From Bacillota bacterium (GTDB lineage Bacteria > Bacillota > Clostridia > Christensenellales > SZUA-584), in contig JAEYKW010000050.1 of the NCBI GenBank assembly GCA_023408075.1, forward strand, positions 1 to 64,000: a stretch of DNA of 64,000 bases, read 5' to 3'. A program made the position numbers and the translations under genes. Shown here piece by piece: positions 16,987-25,644 of the stretch (positions within the stretch are counted from its first letter, which is position 1; each line of letters starts with the position of its first letter). Under the pieces are notes generated by a model that had not been told where the DNA came from, did no database searches, and saw only the letters and a list, made by a program, of their open reading frames with translations.

Positions 16987-17898
16987 TCACAAGATCAGGT
17001 CAACCAATATGCCGGTTAAAAAAGCAAAGACCAGGCTGTACAGAATATACAGCGCAAACCGCTTCGCCCCCAGCACGATCTTCACAGCGCCCAGATTCGT
17101 GATTTTGGTGGCAGGGCCGGTGATCATAAAAGCGGCGGCCGAGCCCATACTCATGCCGCTCCATAGCCATTCCTGCAGCAGCGGAATCGTTCCTCCGCCG
17201 CACATATACAACGGGACGCCTATCGTGGCCGCCATCAGAACCCCAAACCCCCGCTGGTCTCCAAAAAGGCCTGCGAACCCTTCGGCGGGGACATACCTCT
17301 GAAAGACAGCCGAAAGCGCGATGCCCAAAAGAAAATAGGGGCCGGTAGTTTTTACGTTGCGCCAGATGTTTTTAAGCAAGCGTATCAGAATATTCGGGTC
17401 GGTATCATGCGTGGCCAGCTTGCCGATGCCCGAGAAATTAAAAAAGCTCCTGCCCTTGCCGGTATAAAAAAAATGAACACAAAGGCCGGCGATGATTCCG
17501 CACAGCAGGCAGGATACCACACGAATCACAAGCGCCGTCGTGCCCAGAGCCGCGCTGTATATAATCAGCTGCGGATTCAGCAAAACAGAGCTCATCATAA
17601 ATGCGGCCAGCCAATCTTCTCTCATGCCCTTTTCAGAAAATGAAGCGGCGATGGGGATCGTTCCGTACATGCAGAGAGGCGAGGCGATCCCGAGCAGACT
17701 TGCCGGGATCGTCCCCAATACCCCAAACTTCTTGTTTTGCAGTTTGGCAAACAACTGATGTATTTTTTGCTTGCCGAATACCGAAATGACCGATCCCAGA
17801 ACAATGCCTATCACCCAGTATTGAAAAATCTGCTCAAACTGAACGGAAAAGTAATACCAAAGGTAAATACCTTCCCGCTTCAGGACCTCAATCATCAA
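16987..17898 (-). CDS. YraQ/DUF318-type permease
   Basis: 303 residues, about eight membrane helices in two related halves. Family motifs: ASPLCMYGTIPIAASFS in the first half and PLYMCGGGTIPLLQEWL plus FMITGPATKITNLG in the second. The family is poorly characterised; members linked to metals or oxyanions are known, and the paired Cys-containing CMYGT/CMCGG-like motifs support such a role. It overlaps the DUF362 gene by 11 bp, suggesting the two act together. Regulated with the two-component genes downstream. Confidence 0.85.
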   Translation of the reverse strand: MMIEVLKREGIYLWYYFSVQFEQIFQYWVIGIVLGSVISVFGKQKIHQLFAKLQNKKFGVLGTIPASLLGIASPLCMYGTIPIAASFSEKGMREDWLAAFMMSSVLLNPQLIIYSAALGTTALVIRVVSCLLCGIIAGLCVHFFYTGKGRSFFNFSGIGKLATHDTDPNILIRLLKNIWRNVKTTGPYFLLGIALSAVFQRYVPAEGFAGLFGDQRGFGVLMAATIGVPLYMCGGGTIPLLQEWLWSGMSMGSAAAFMITGPATKITNLGAVKIVLGAKRFALYILYSLVFAFLTGILVDLIL

Positions 17899-18976
17899 TG
17901 CTCACCAGTCGGTACGCGCGGCTGCCAAAACCTATTTCCTCGGCATGCTCCAGAATATGCGTCCCGTTTCTCGATTCAATACGTCTGATCACAGACCCAC
18001 TGTCCGGGGCGGCATAAATCAAATCGACACAGGCCTGATCAAGCGCCACCGGATCAAGGGAGGCCAGTATACCGATGTCATGCATATCCGGTTTTTGGGG
18101 GCTCGCCGCGCAATCGCAGTCCACCGAGATATTGTTCATCACGTTGATAGAGAGCATCTTGTTTCCGTTGTCAAGGTAATCATATATAGATTTCGCCGCC
18201 TCGGCCATGCTTTCGGTGAAAGTATCGGCAGGTGTACTCGGGCTGTAGCCTGTCTTCCTTGTTCCCGCACTGTGAATTAAAGATTTTCCTTCCGATGAGG
18301 CAATGCCGATGGACATATTTTTGAGCGCACCGCCGAACCCGCCCATCATATGGCCTTTGAAGTGGGAGAGCATAATGCAGAAGTCGTACTCCAGGAAATG
18401 AGAGCCGACCTGATTCGTGGTCAGACGCGTGCCGCCCTCAACGGGGATCTCGGTGCCGCCGTCGGCATCCATAATGTCTACAGGGGCAATCGCCGTATAG
18501 CCGCGATCCTCCGCCACCTGCATATGCATCGCTGTGTTCGCGCGGTTTCCGCCGTATGCCGTGTTGCACTCAACAATTGTCCCGTCGACCGACTCTACGA
18601 GGTCTTTAATTAAATCGGGCTCGAGATTGTAGCTCTTTTCACCTTCGCCGGTATTGAGCTTTATCGCCACTTTGCCGGTGGCCGTGCGGCCCAAAGCCTC
18701 ATAAATCGCCATCAATCCTTCCGGGCTGATATCGGTGGTCATATAAACGATGGGTGCATCTTGCGAATCGGTTTGATGCTCAAGCACGCCCGGTGCATCG
18801 TCACTGCTACCGGGGCTTGCGGTCGGAGATTCCGTCGGTGCCGCAGAGCTTGAAGCCTCCGCGCTTGGCGACGGGCTTTCTGTTGGGCTTTCGGTCACGG
18901 CGGAGACCCCGCTGCAGCCGACCAATAATAACAATGTCATCACAATAATGAGAAGGAGCGATATAGATCTTTTCAC
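17888..18976 (-). CDS. DUF362 domain protein with lipoprotein signal
   Basis: 362 residues. A lipoprotein signal (hydrophobic to about 20, then LVGCSG) and a Ser/Thr/Pro/Glu-rich linker to about 65 place it outside the membrane. The rest is a DUF362 domain: LNTGEGEKSYNLEPDLIK, VECNTAYGGNRANTAMH and SHFKGHMMGGFGGALKN. Most DUF362 proteins lack a secretion signal and often carry iron-sulfur motifs; no ferredoxin-type cysteine cluster is seen here. Start is GTG with GGAGGT five bases before. First gene of the operon; function unknown, possibly ligand capture for the adjacent permease. Confidence 0.85.
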   Translation of the reverse strand: MKRSISLLLIIVMTLLLLVGCSGVSAVTESPTESPSPSAEASSSAAPTESPTASPGSSDDAPGVLEHQTDSQDAPIVYMTTDISPEGLMAIYEALGRTATGKVAIKLNTGEGEKSYNLEPDLIKDLVESVDGTIVECNTAYGGNRANTAMHMQVAEDRGYTAIAPVDIMDADGGTEIPVEGGTRLTTNQVGSHFLEYDFCIMLSHFKGHMMGGFGGALKNMSIGIASSEGKSLIHSAGTRKTGYSPSTPADTFTESMAEAAKSIYDYLDNGNKMLSINVMNNISVDCDCAASPQKPDMHDIGILASLDPVALDQACVDLIYAAPDSGSVIRRIESRNGTHILEHAEEIGFGSRAYRLVSIDD

Positions 18977-19036
18977 ATGACACCTCCAAATTTCCGATAT
19001 AATGTCTGTTATACTTGGAAAAAATAGAGTAATTTT

Positions 19037-19069
19037 GTGAGGATTCTGTGAGAAAACCGTGAGGAAATC
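19037..19069. promoter_or_regulatory. Three 11-bp direct repeats, likely response-regulator binding site
   Basis: GTGAGGATTCT, GTGAGAAAACC and GTGAGGAAATC follow each other without gap. Tandem GTGAG units one helical turn apart are the usual target form of OmpR/PhoB-family regulators. The cluster lies 60 bp upstream of the operon's first start codon, and the operon encodes exactly such a regulator, so autoregulation is likely. Confidence 0.7.
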
Positions 19070-19646
19070 ATAAAAAATTATACAGAAGGCCTTATATATG
19101 GCGTGTGACAGTTATGAAGAGGCATGCTTTCGACAGACGGCCGCCTATAATCCATATCGGCGATAGCTGTGTACAGGTGTTTATTGTGAGTGAAATACGA
19201 TTAATAAAATGCTCAATCAATCGGCAGGACTTTGCAGACAGGCGGCGATCTTCGCGTTGATGGCAAATGCGTGAAACAAGCCTGATGATATCGCCAAGTG
19301 CTCAATCGCAATACACTGCGCAGGCCTGGGTGTAACGCCAAATGGCCGGATAGCGGATTTTATCTGTTTTGCAATCGCAGAGCGCGCATCTCTGACGCGC
19401 CGACAGAAATACTCAGTGTCATACTTGAAGTGATGACGAATACGCAATCTATGATGAGAGTCCAACCGACAAAAGCACGGCTTGATAATATCAATAAGGG
19501 CGCGATCGGCTATTAACGCCCAGTTCATAATGAGGAGGACTCCCTAAATATACGCAAGCGGGCACCTTCTGCAATATCCCTCATTATGAAAGCACGGCTT
19601 AGCGGTAAAACGCAGATGTTCAATAGAGAATTATATATACCGACTC
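19070..19646. other. Gene-poor stretch with one doubtful small frame and repeats
   Basis: Between the DUF362 promoter region and the TtcA-like gene. The only sizeable frame is a minus-strand one of 103 codons (19217-19528) without a ribosome site or recognised family. Its start lies inside an inverted repeat (TTCATAATGAGG at 19523, CCTCATTATGAA at 19578), and AAAGCACGGCTT occurs twice (about 19475 and 19588). This may be debris of a lost element. No terminator or RNA gene could be recognised. Confidence 0.5.
19217..19528 (-). CDS. Doubtful small hypothetical protein
   Basis: 103 codons without interruption, Arg/His/Ala-rich (RLDSHHRLRIRHHFKYDTEY, then CRRVRDARSAIAKQIKSAI). No ribosome site precedes the ATG; the sequence before it is CCTCCTC, the complement of one. 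No family recognised. It could be spurious or the remnant of a gene. Listed because it is the only intact frame in this 670-bp gap. Confidence 0.25.
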   Translation of the reverse strand: MNWALIADRALIDIIKPCFCRLDSHHRLRIRHHFKYDTEYFCRRVRDARSAIAKQIKSAIRPFGVTPRPAQCIAIEHLAISSGLFHAFAINAKIAACLQSPAD

Positions 19647-20507
19647 TTATTCGTCGTCTTCCGCGATATCATAGTCCGCTTTCTGCGCGTACTGCGCCGC
19701 AAAGCCCGTCTTCTTGCCTTTGAAATGAAAGCCGATCACAGTATCGAGATTGACGTCGTGAACGCTGTTAAATATGTTATTATCAATGCTCGGGTTCGTC
19801 TGGCGCAGCTTTTTAATCAGCTGTTTGATCTCCTGCCGTTTGGAGCCCATGCCTCCGTCGTCGAGCACGCAGTTCTCGGTCAGGCGGCAGGCGCACTGAA
19901 TAAACTTAAGATCGTTGTAGTTCTTCCACGCGATGATATCCTTTTCCTTCACGCGGTACATCGGGCGGATCAGCTCCATGCTGTCCCAGTTCATGCTTTT
20001 AAGCTTGGGCATCATCGTCCTGAACTCGCCGTTGTAAAACAGGCTCATCAGCACCGTCTCAATCACATCATCGAAATGGTGCCCGAGCGCGATCTTGTTG
20101 CAGCCGAGCTCCCTCGCCTGCTTGTAAAGATACCCTCGGCGCATGCGCGCGCAGATATAGCACGGGTATTTATCGAGCTTGGCGACATAATCGAATATCG
20201 GCGCGGGAAACACCTGTACCGGCAGATTCAAAAACTCCGCGTTTTCCTCAATGATACGCCTGTTCATATCGTTATACCCCGGGTCCATCACGAGGTATTC
20301 GACATCAAACGGGAACTTGCTGTAACGGTGAAGCTGCTGCATGCACTTGGCCATCAGCATACTATCCTTGCCGCCCGACATACAGACGGCGATTTTATCG
20401 CCCTCCTGAATGAGCCCGTAGGCGTCTATCGCCGAAATGAACTTTTTCCAGATATCGCGCCTGTATTTTTTGATGATGCTTCTTTCCACCTGAACGCAGT
20501 CGCTCAT
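19647..20507 (-). CDS. TtcA-like PP-loop ATPase (tRNA thiolation family)
   Basis: 286 residues. PP-loop ATP pyrophosphatase motif AVCMSGGKDSMLMAK (about 41-55), then CYICARMRRGYLYKQA with the CxxC typical of TtcA, ALGHHFDDVIETVLMSLFYNG, and later CACRLTENC, which can supply the third cluster cysteine. TtcA makes 2-thiocytidine in tRNA using sulfur from a cysteine desulfurase and a [4Fe-4S] cluster; the gene overlaps a desulfurase gene by 4 bp, fitting a sulfur donor-acceptor pair. The precise substrate base is not provable from sequence. The acidic tail ends EDDE. Confidence 0.88.
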   Translation of the reverse strand: MSDCVQVERSIIKKYRRDIWKKFISAIDAYGLIQEGDKIAVCMSGGKDSMLMAKCMQQLHRYSKFPFDVEYLVMDPGYNDMNRRIIEENAEFLNLPVQVFPAPIFDYVAKLDKYPCYICARMRRGYLYKQARELGCNKIALGHHFDDVIETVLMSLFYNGEFRTMMPKLKSMNWDSMELIRPMYRVKEKDIIAWKNYNDLKFIQCACRLTENCVLDDGGMGSKRQEIKQLIKKLRQTNPSIDNNIFNSVHDVNLDTVIGFHFKGKKTGFAAQYAQKADYDIAEDDE

Positions 20508-21649
20508 GGGTTACCTCTGTATTTCTCAATGTTCTCTTTTAAGCTATACGCAAACACATCGATGTCCTCTTCGCGGGTTAAATGGCTGAGGCTGACGCGC
20601 AGCGTGGACAGCGCCGCCTTTTTATCGTGCGTCAGCGCATATACGGGGCGCGATACGGTGCCCGGCGCGCAGCAGGCCGACCGGGTCGCCACATAAATGC
20701 CGCTGTCGGCAAGGTGCGTCTGAATCACATCCGTCCTGATGCCCGGAAGGCTTAAATTCACGATGTGCGGCACCGAGGCTGCCGTGCTGTTGATGCGTAC
20801 ATCGGGGATGCCGCCCAGCGCGCGCTTCAGCTGTGCATTTAACGCTTCGACGGTTTTATACCGCGCTGGCAGCTCCGATACCGCCATATCGAGCGCTTTT
20901 TCCGCCGCGACGGCCAGCTCGAGCGCGGGCGTGCCGCTGCGGAACGGCGTGGTACTGATGCCGCCGTGTATCTGCGGCTCAAGCATTATGTTCTCATCGC
21001 GAATCAGCACGCCGCTGCCGCAAAGCCCGAAAAACTTGTGCGGCGCGAACGACGCAAGACCGATGCCGTCCAAACGCACCGGAATCTTGCCCACCGCCTG
21101 CGTCGCGTCCGTATGAAAAAAGCAATGCGGACGGCCGGCCAGCATCGCCGCGATATTACGAACCGGCTGCGCGATACCGAGCTCGCTGTCTACCCAGCAC
21201 ACCGAAACGAGTATGGTATCCTCACGCAGCAGCGAAGCCAAATGGCCGGTGTCCACTGTCCCGTCGGCATTGAGTTCGCAGTATTCGATCTCAAAGCCCT
21301 GCTGCGCCAACTGCGCAAGCGGCCCGTTCACCGAGGAATGCTCGAGCGGTGTGGAGATGATATGCTTTCCGTATCTTTTATACTTTTCCGCGATGCCCTT
21401 TATGGCAAGGTTGTTGGCCTCTGACGCACCGGAGGTGAATATCACGGCTTCGGGCGGCACATTCAACAGGGCCGCAATATGCTGTGCGGCCTCATCCAGC
21501 CGCGTTTTGGCTGCCTGACCGGATGGGTACGGTGCATTCGCGTTCGCGGTGAATTGCCGCGACACCTGTACAAAGGCTTCCGTTACCGCCGCATCGGCGG
21601 GCGTATGCGCCGCGTAATCGAGATATATCGCCGGTTTGTCGCTGCTCAT
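20504..21649 (-). CDS. Cysteine desulfurase (NifS/IscS family)
   Basis: PLP enzyme removing sulfur from cysteine. Starts IYLDYAAHTP, has the FTSGASEANNLAIKG cofactor-phosphate region, DATQAVGKIPV, the PLP-lysine segment SFAPHKFFGLCGSGVL (about 194-209), and the mobile loop RSACCAPGT carrying the sulfur-accepting cysteine (about 330). The frame also allows a start at 21682 overlapping the HD gene; neither has a clear ribosome site and the shorter start matches the family better. Feeds the TtcA-like enzyme next to it. Confidence 0.92.
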   Translation of the reverse strand: MSSDKPAIYLDYAAHTPADAAVTEAFVQVSRQFTANANAPYPSGQAAKTRLDEAAQHIAALLNVPPEAVIFTSGASEANNLAIKGIAEKYKRYGKHIISTPLEHSSVNGPLAQLAQQGFEIEYCELNADGTVDTGHLASLLREDTILVSVCWVDSELGIAQPVRNIAAMLAGRPHCFFHTDATQAVGKIPVRLDGIGLASFAPHKFFGLCGSGVLIRDENIMLEPQIHGGISTTPFRSGTPALELAVAAEKALDMAVSELPARYKTVEALNAQLKRALGGIPDVRINSTAASVPHIVNLSLPGIRTDVIQTHLADSGIYVATRSACCAPGTVSRPVYALTHDKKAALSTLRVSLSHLTREEDIDVFAYSLKENIEKYRGNP

Positions 21650-21662
21650 ATTTTCGGAACAC

Positions 21663-22253
21663 TCATGAAACGACCGCGACATCGCCCTTGAGCCCGATCT
21701 CTTCGGCCACCGTGCGCATGCCCGCGATGGTGTGCGCGATCAGCCCGTCGAGCTCCATGCCGAGCATCCGGGCGCCGTCCAGAATCACATCGCGGTCCAC
21801 ATTGGCCGCAAAGCTCTTCTGCTTCCATTTCTTTTTGACGGAGCTGACCTCCATATCGAGTATGCTCTTGCTCGGGCGCATCAGCGCGGTCGCCGCAATC
21901 AAACCCGTCAGCTCATCTGCCGCATAAAGCGCCTTCTCCATGATATGCTTTGGCTCCACATCGTTCACGAGCTTATAGCCGTGGCTCTCGACGGCGCGCA
22001 TATAATCCTCCGGATAGCCCTCCGGCTCGAGCAGTTCGCGCACCTTATGGCAGTGCTGCTCGGGGTATTTCTCAAAATCGACATCATGGAGCAGACCGAT
22101 CACTGCCCATTTCTCGATATCCGCTTCTTGATATACTTCCGCAAAATGCCGCATGACGGCTTCCACCGTCAGCGCGTGGCGCAGCAGGCTCTCCTGCCGC
22201 ACATGCTTATGCAGCACCTTTAAAGCCGTCTCTCTGTCTGGCTGAAATGCCAT
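21663..22253 (-). CDS. HD-domain phosphohydrolase family protein
   Basis: 196 residues with the HD pattern H...HD...: SLLRHALTVEAVMRHFAE, then GLLHDVDFEKYPEQHC (the HD pair near residue 53) and a later D in YAADELTGLI (about 114). Family members hydrolyse phosphate bonds of nucleotides and other metabolites; the substrate is unknown here. AGAAGG before the ATG at 22253 decides the start. It is 13 bp from, or overlaps, the desulfurase gene and probably heads that operon. Confidence 0.85.
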   Translation of the reverse strand: MAFQPDRETALKVLHKHVRQESLLRHALTVEAVMRHFAEVYQEADIEKWAVIGLLHDVDFEKYPEQHCHKVRELLEPEGYPEDYMRAVESHGYKLVNDVEPKHIMEKALYAADELTGLIAATALMRPSKSILDMEVSSVKKKWKQKSFAANVDRDVILDGARMLGMELDGLIAHTIAGMRTVAEEIGLKGDVAVVS

Positions 22254-22611
22254 GTTGTTGCCTTCTTTCATCTGTCTATAAAATTGTGTGCTTTGTTTTT
22301 CGCCGTCATGATAACACGTTCGCCCCGGCATTGCAAGCCGGGGTAAACGCGTGGTGCCTGTGTGCGTCCAGCGCTCAAAACTTGGCCTTCCGATTATGTC
22401 GAAGTGTATGCCGACATCGCCTCTTCAGCAACAACCATCGATGCTGAAATTCAAGGCAGCCAAAAAGTCTTATATGCAGTCCGCCATATGAACAAGGCGA
22501 TCGACGGCTGCCTTTTACAGATGCATTCCGAATTAATCACCGTTTACATAAGTACCCATCAGGCGATGTCCAAAATAACATTATCTCTTTTAAAACACCT
22601 GCAAAAGAAAA
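22254..22611. other. Intergenic stretch without recognisable gene
   Basis: Upstream region of the HD gene and downstream region of secF. A plus-strand frame from 22362 reads through the secF terminator into the antisense of secF and has no ribosome site or known family. Nothing else recognised. Confidence 0.5.
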
Positions 22612-22642
22612 GGCGGCAGATCAGGAGGGGTCCTCTGCCGCC
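22601..22642 (-). terminator. Rho-independent terminator of secD-secF
   Basis: GGCGGCAGA (22612-22620) pairs with TCTGCCGCC (22634-22642); on the minus strand the stem is followed by TTTTCTTTTGC. It lies 47 bp after the secF stop. Confidence 0.85.
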
Positions 22643-22688
22643 GTATTCAATGCGCCGTCGGCAAAATGCCGGACGCTTCGTCCTGCCG

Positions 22689-23609
22689 TCAGGCGTGGCG
22701 TTTTTTCCACATCACCCAAAGCGGGCCCGCGATGCATATCGTCGAATAACAGCCGCTGATGGCACCGATGGCCATGGGCAGCGCGAAGCTCTGCACCGTG
22801 TCGAGATTATGCGCGAACGCAAGTATATACACAAGGCTCACGCTGATCAGCACCGCGACGTTGGTATTGACGGAGCGCGTGAACGACTGTGAAATTGAAA
22901 GATTCGTGATGCCTTCAACAGGCATTTTGGCATGCAGCCTGCTGTTTTCGCGTATGCGGTCGTATATCACGATGGTGTCGTTAATGGAATAGCCGATGAT
23001 GGTGAGCGCCACGGCCACAAACGAATCCCCGATCGGTATGCGGAATATCACGCATGTGAAGAACACCACGAGCAGATCGTGAAACAGCGCAGCCAATGCC
23101 ATCATGCCCGCAGACAGCCCGCCGATACGGCGGAAACGCACCCAGACATACAGCACCACCAGCACGCAGGCCAGCAGCAACGCCGTGACACCTGAGGTCA
23201 GGAATTTCTGCCCGAAAAACGGCTGCACCATTGAGGATTCGGACAGCGTCAGTGCGTTTTGCGGGTAAGCCTGTTTGAGCGCGGCATCAAGCTCGTCCTG
23301 CTGCCGCGCTTCGAGGCCGTACTCGCCCGCTATATTGAGCACGAGCTGCTTCTGGCTCGACAGCAAGTCGGTCGTCGTCTGTGTGGTCACAGGCCGCCCA
23401 AGCAGTTCGGTCGCCTTATCGGCGGCCTGCTGCGCGTCCACGTCGCCCGTGTATGTGTATTTCAGCAATGCGCCGCCTTTAAACTGTATATCCAGATGAA
23501 CGCCGTTGATGAATATAAACGCGATGCCGATCAGCATGATCAGCGCCGATATGAGGAAAAACACGCGGCGTTTTTCGTAAAACTTATAGACCTTTTTGTC
23601 TTTTTTCAT
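22689..23609 (-). CDS. secF: Protein translocase subunit SecF
   Basis: 306 residues, six membrane helices with a large external loop after the first. Motifs: FINGVHLDIQFKGGALLKY (about 37-55), VALTIIGYSINDTIVIYDRI and REN, then NLSISQSFTRSVNTN. Works with SecD to pull secreted proteins out of the SecYEG channel using the proton or sodium gradient. The ATG overlaps the secD stop by 4 bp; the frame is open far upstream but that part is only the antisense-like other frame of secD. Confidence 0.94.
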   Translation of the reverse strand: MKKDKKVYKFYEKRRVFFLISALIMLIGIAFIFINGVHLDIQFKGGALLKYTYTGDVDAQQAADKATELLGRPVTTQTTTDLLSSQKQLVLNIAGEYGLEARQQDELDAALKQAYPQNALTLSESSMVQPFFGQKFLTSGVTALLLACVLVVLYVWVRFRRIGGLSAGMMALAALFHDLLVVFFTCVIFRIPIGDSFVAVALTIIGYSINDTIVIYDRIRENSRLHAKMPVEGITNLSISQSFTRSVNTNVAVLISVSLVYILAFAHNLDTVQSFALPMAIGAISGCYSTICIAGPLWVMWKKRHA

Positions 23610-24886
23610 AGTGACACCCCTTTCGAGAGGCTGGTATAAAGCCCCGGCTTGCTGAATATTCCGTAATCGCTGAGCGAACGGATCATCAGCCGCGACGCCG
23701 TGACGCCCGCGATAAAGTTGAATATGATGCCGATCAGCAGCGAGTAAGCGAAAGACAGCAGTGCGCCCGACCCGAGGCTCATCAGTATCGCCGCGACGAT
23801 CAGCACCGTGATGTTGCCATCGAACACGGAAGAAAAGGCGTTTTTGAAGCCCGCCGTAATCGCCGCACGCAGAGATTTGCCGGACCTCAGCTCGTCGCTG
23901 ATGCGCTCCGAGATGATCACGTTGGCATCCACACCCATACCGATGGAGAGTATGATGCCCGCGATACCCGTGATGGTCAGCGTAATCTGTGAGAGCGAGA
24001 GCACAAGCACCTGCCCGCTGATTTGTATGAGCAGCGATATACAGGCCACGAGCCCGGACATCCGGTAATACACAATCAGCAGTATGCATATCAAGCCAAA
24101 AGCGATAAGGCCTGCGTCCAGCATGATATTGAGCGCGTTTGCCCCAAGCGTGGGGCTGATGATCGAATGGTTCTTCGTGACCATGGAAAAAGGCAGCGCG
24201 CCCGAGTTGATTTTATCGGATAGCGCTTTGGCTTCTTCGGGTGTCTTCATGTTGTTGATGACCGCTTCACCGCCCGCAATATGCTCCTGCACCGTTGCGG
24301 ACTGTATCATCGTATCGTCCATGAAAATATTGATCCGCTGACCGACGAGGCGCTTTGTGGCGTCGCTGAAAAGCTTGGCGCCTTCGCTGTTGAATTTGAG
24401 CCCCACCATAATCTCTCCGGTATTTGGATCGGTCTGCACCGAGCTGTTTTCCACATCGCGGCCTTCCACAAGCACCGTGCCTTCCGCATCGCGAAATGTC
24501 AGCATCGCCGTTTCTCCGAGCTCAGCCAGCGCGCTCTGCGGGTCAAAATTCGTCTCGCCCGTTTTCCACGGGAAACGAACCAGCACATAGCCGTTCGTCT
24601 CGTCAGTCGTCACATCATAGTCGAGAATGTTGTTCTTATCGAGCCGCGTTTCTATAATGCTGCGCGCCGCTTCCAGCTCACTCGCCGTGGGTTTTCTGTC
24701 AAGACCCGTGGGCTCGTAAACGGCATCCACGCCGCCGCGGATGTCAATGCCCAGCCGGATATCCTGCGCGCCGGGGAAGTGAAAGATATAGATACTGAAC
24801 GGAATTGTGACGCCGAAAACCGCACAGTAAGCCATAATAAGCGCGACAATCAGCACAATAGGAAAAACAAATTTCTTCTTTTTCAT
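23606..24886 (-). CDS. secD: Protein translocase subunit SecD
   Basis: 426 residues: first helix at about 7-27, DIRLGIDIRGGVDAVYEP (about 41-58), a long external domain to about 245, then five helices with GIAGIILSIGMGVDANVIISERI and SFAYSLLIGIIFNFIAGV. Partner of SecF. GAAAGGG six bases before the ATG at 24886 decides the start over an upstream in-frame ATG. SecD and SecF are separate genes, as in most clostridia and unlike the fused Bacillus form. Confidence 0.94.
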   Translation of the reverse strand: MKKKKFVFPIVLIVALIMAYCAVFGVTIPFSIYIFHFPGAQDIRLGIDIRGGVDAVYEPTGLDRKPTASELEAARSIIETRLDKNNILDYDVTTDETNGYVLVRFPWKTGETNFDPQSALAELGETAMLTFRDAEGTVLVEGRDVENSSVQTDPNTGEIMVGLKFNSEGAKLFSDATKRLVGQRINIFMDDTMIQSATVQEHIAGGEAVINNMKTPEEAKALSDKINSGALPFSMVTKNHSIISPTLGANALNIMLDAGLIAFGLICILLIVYYRMSGLVACISLLIQISGQVLVLSLSQITLTITGIAGIILSIGMGVDANVIISERISDELRSGKSLRAAITAGFKNAFSSVFDGNITVLIVAAILMSLGSGALLSFAYSLLIGIIFNFIAGVTASRLMIRSLSDYGIFSKPGLYTSLSKGVSL

Positions 24887-25095
24887 CGTGTACCCTTTCC
24901 ATGCCTCAGCAAACAACATGTCGGTCCGCCAACGGCAATATTTCATATTTTATTCGTTTGATCGAAGAGCAAAACAAAGCCTGTAAAAAAGGCTCAAGAA
25001 TTGATGCGCAATAAAAACACAAGTACAAAACGCTGTTTAAAAAAGCCCTTCGTCTTTCAAAGAGTAATGGCTTTGATGCGGTTTGTTAACGTGTT

Positions 25096-25506
25096 TTACG
25101 CGCAGAAAAACGGGGGCGCGTGCCCTCCGATGGAAATGGAGATTGGGCTTGAGCAAACCACAGCGTTGGAATAAAGACATGGTACGCCGCGGGTTTTTAA
25201 TACGGAAAAAGAAAGAGCCATGACAAGCGACAACTGCAGGCTGTAAAGCCAGTGCTTTATGCTGCGCGTCGCTTGCGACAGACCGTTTTGCTCTGCCGCC
25301 TTATAGGTGGCATTCAGCGGGCTTATGATATCGAGTGAAACCGACGGGCTGACCGCATCGCTTGACAACATGCCGAAATGACCGGATTCACCCGATACAG
25401 CAAAATCTGTGCTGATATAGGGTGCCGTGAAAAGCAACAGAACGGCAAAAGCGACCACAGAAGCCAAAGTTCGGCCGGATATGCGGGCGCGGTTTTGCGT
25501 TTTCAT
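25096..25506 (-). CDS. Hypothetical membrane or secreted protein
   Basis: 136 residues starting MKTQNRARISGRTLASVVAF with a hydrophobic segment at about 11-29 and a second at about 82-98 (LYSLQLSLVMALSFSVL). Four cysteines near the C-terminus. A strong ribosome site (AAAGGAGGCGTATAATG) makes translation very likely. No family recognised. It stands alone between secD and the serine acetyltransferase gene. Confidence 0.6.
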   Translation of the reverse strand: MKTQNRARISGRTLASVVAFAVLLLFTAPYISTDFAVSGESGHFGMLSSDAVSPSVSLDIISPLNATYKAAEQNGLSQATRSIKHWLYSLQLSLVMALSFSVLKTRGVPCLYSNAVVCSSPISISIGGHAPPFFCA

Positions 25507-25608
25507 TATACGCCTCCTTTGCATGGGGATTGTGATTCCACATTACTGCAAAACCGCATATGTGTCAATGAGCCGACCGCGAACAGCAATATACTGACAT
25601 TCGTAAGT

Positions 25609-25640
25609 AAAAAACCGGTACGCCTTTTCCCACGCGACCG
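25609..25640 (-). terminator. Terminator after the serine acetyltransferase gene
   Basis: On the minus strand CGGTCGC pairs with GCGTACCG (one bulged T) and is followed by TTTTTTAC. It lies just past the stop of the acetyltransferase gene. Confidence 0.6.
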
Positions 25641-25644
25641 CCGC

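Noticed and set aside
22362..22892. Plus-strand 176-codon frame between the HD gene and secF
   Set aside because: Runs through a terminator hairpin and then antisense to secF; no ribosome site or family.
23610..24089. Long N-terminal extension of the SecF frame
   Set aside because: It overlaps secD in another frame and is His/Arg-rich; SecF begins at the ATG overlapping the secD stop.
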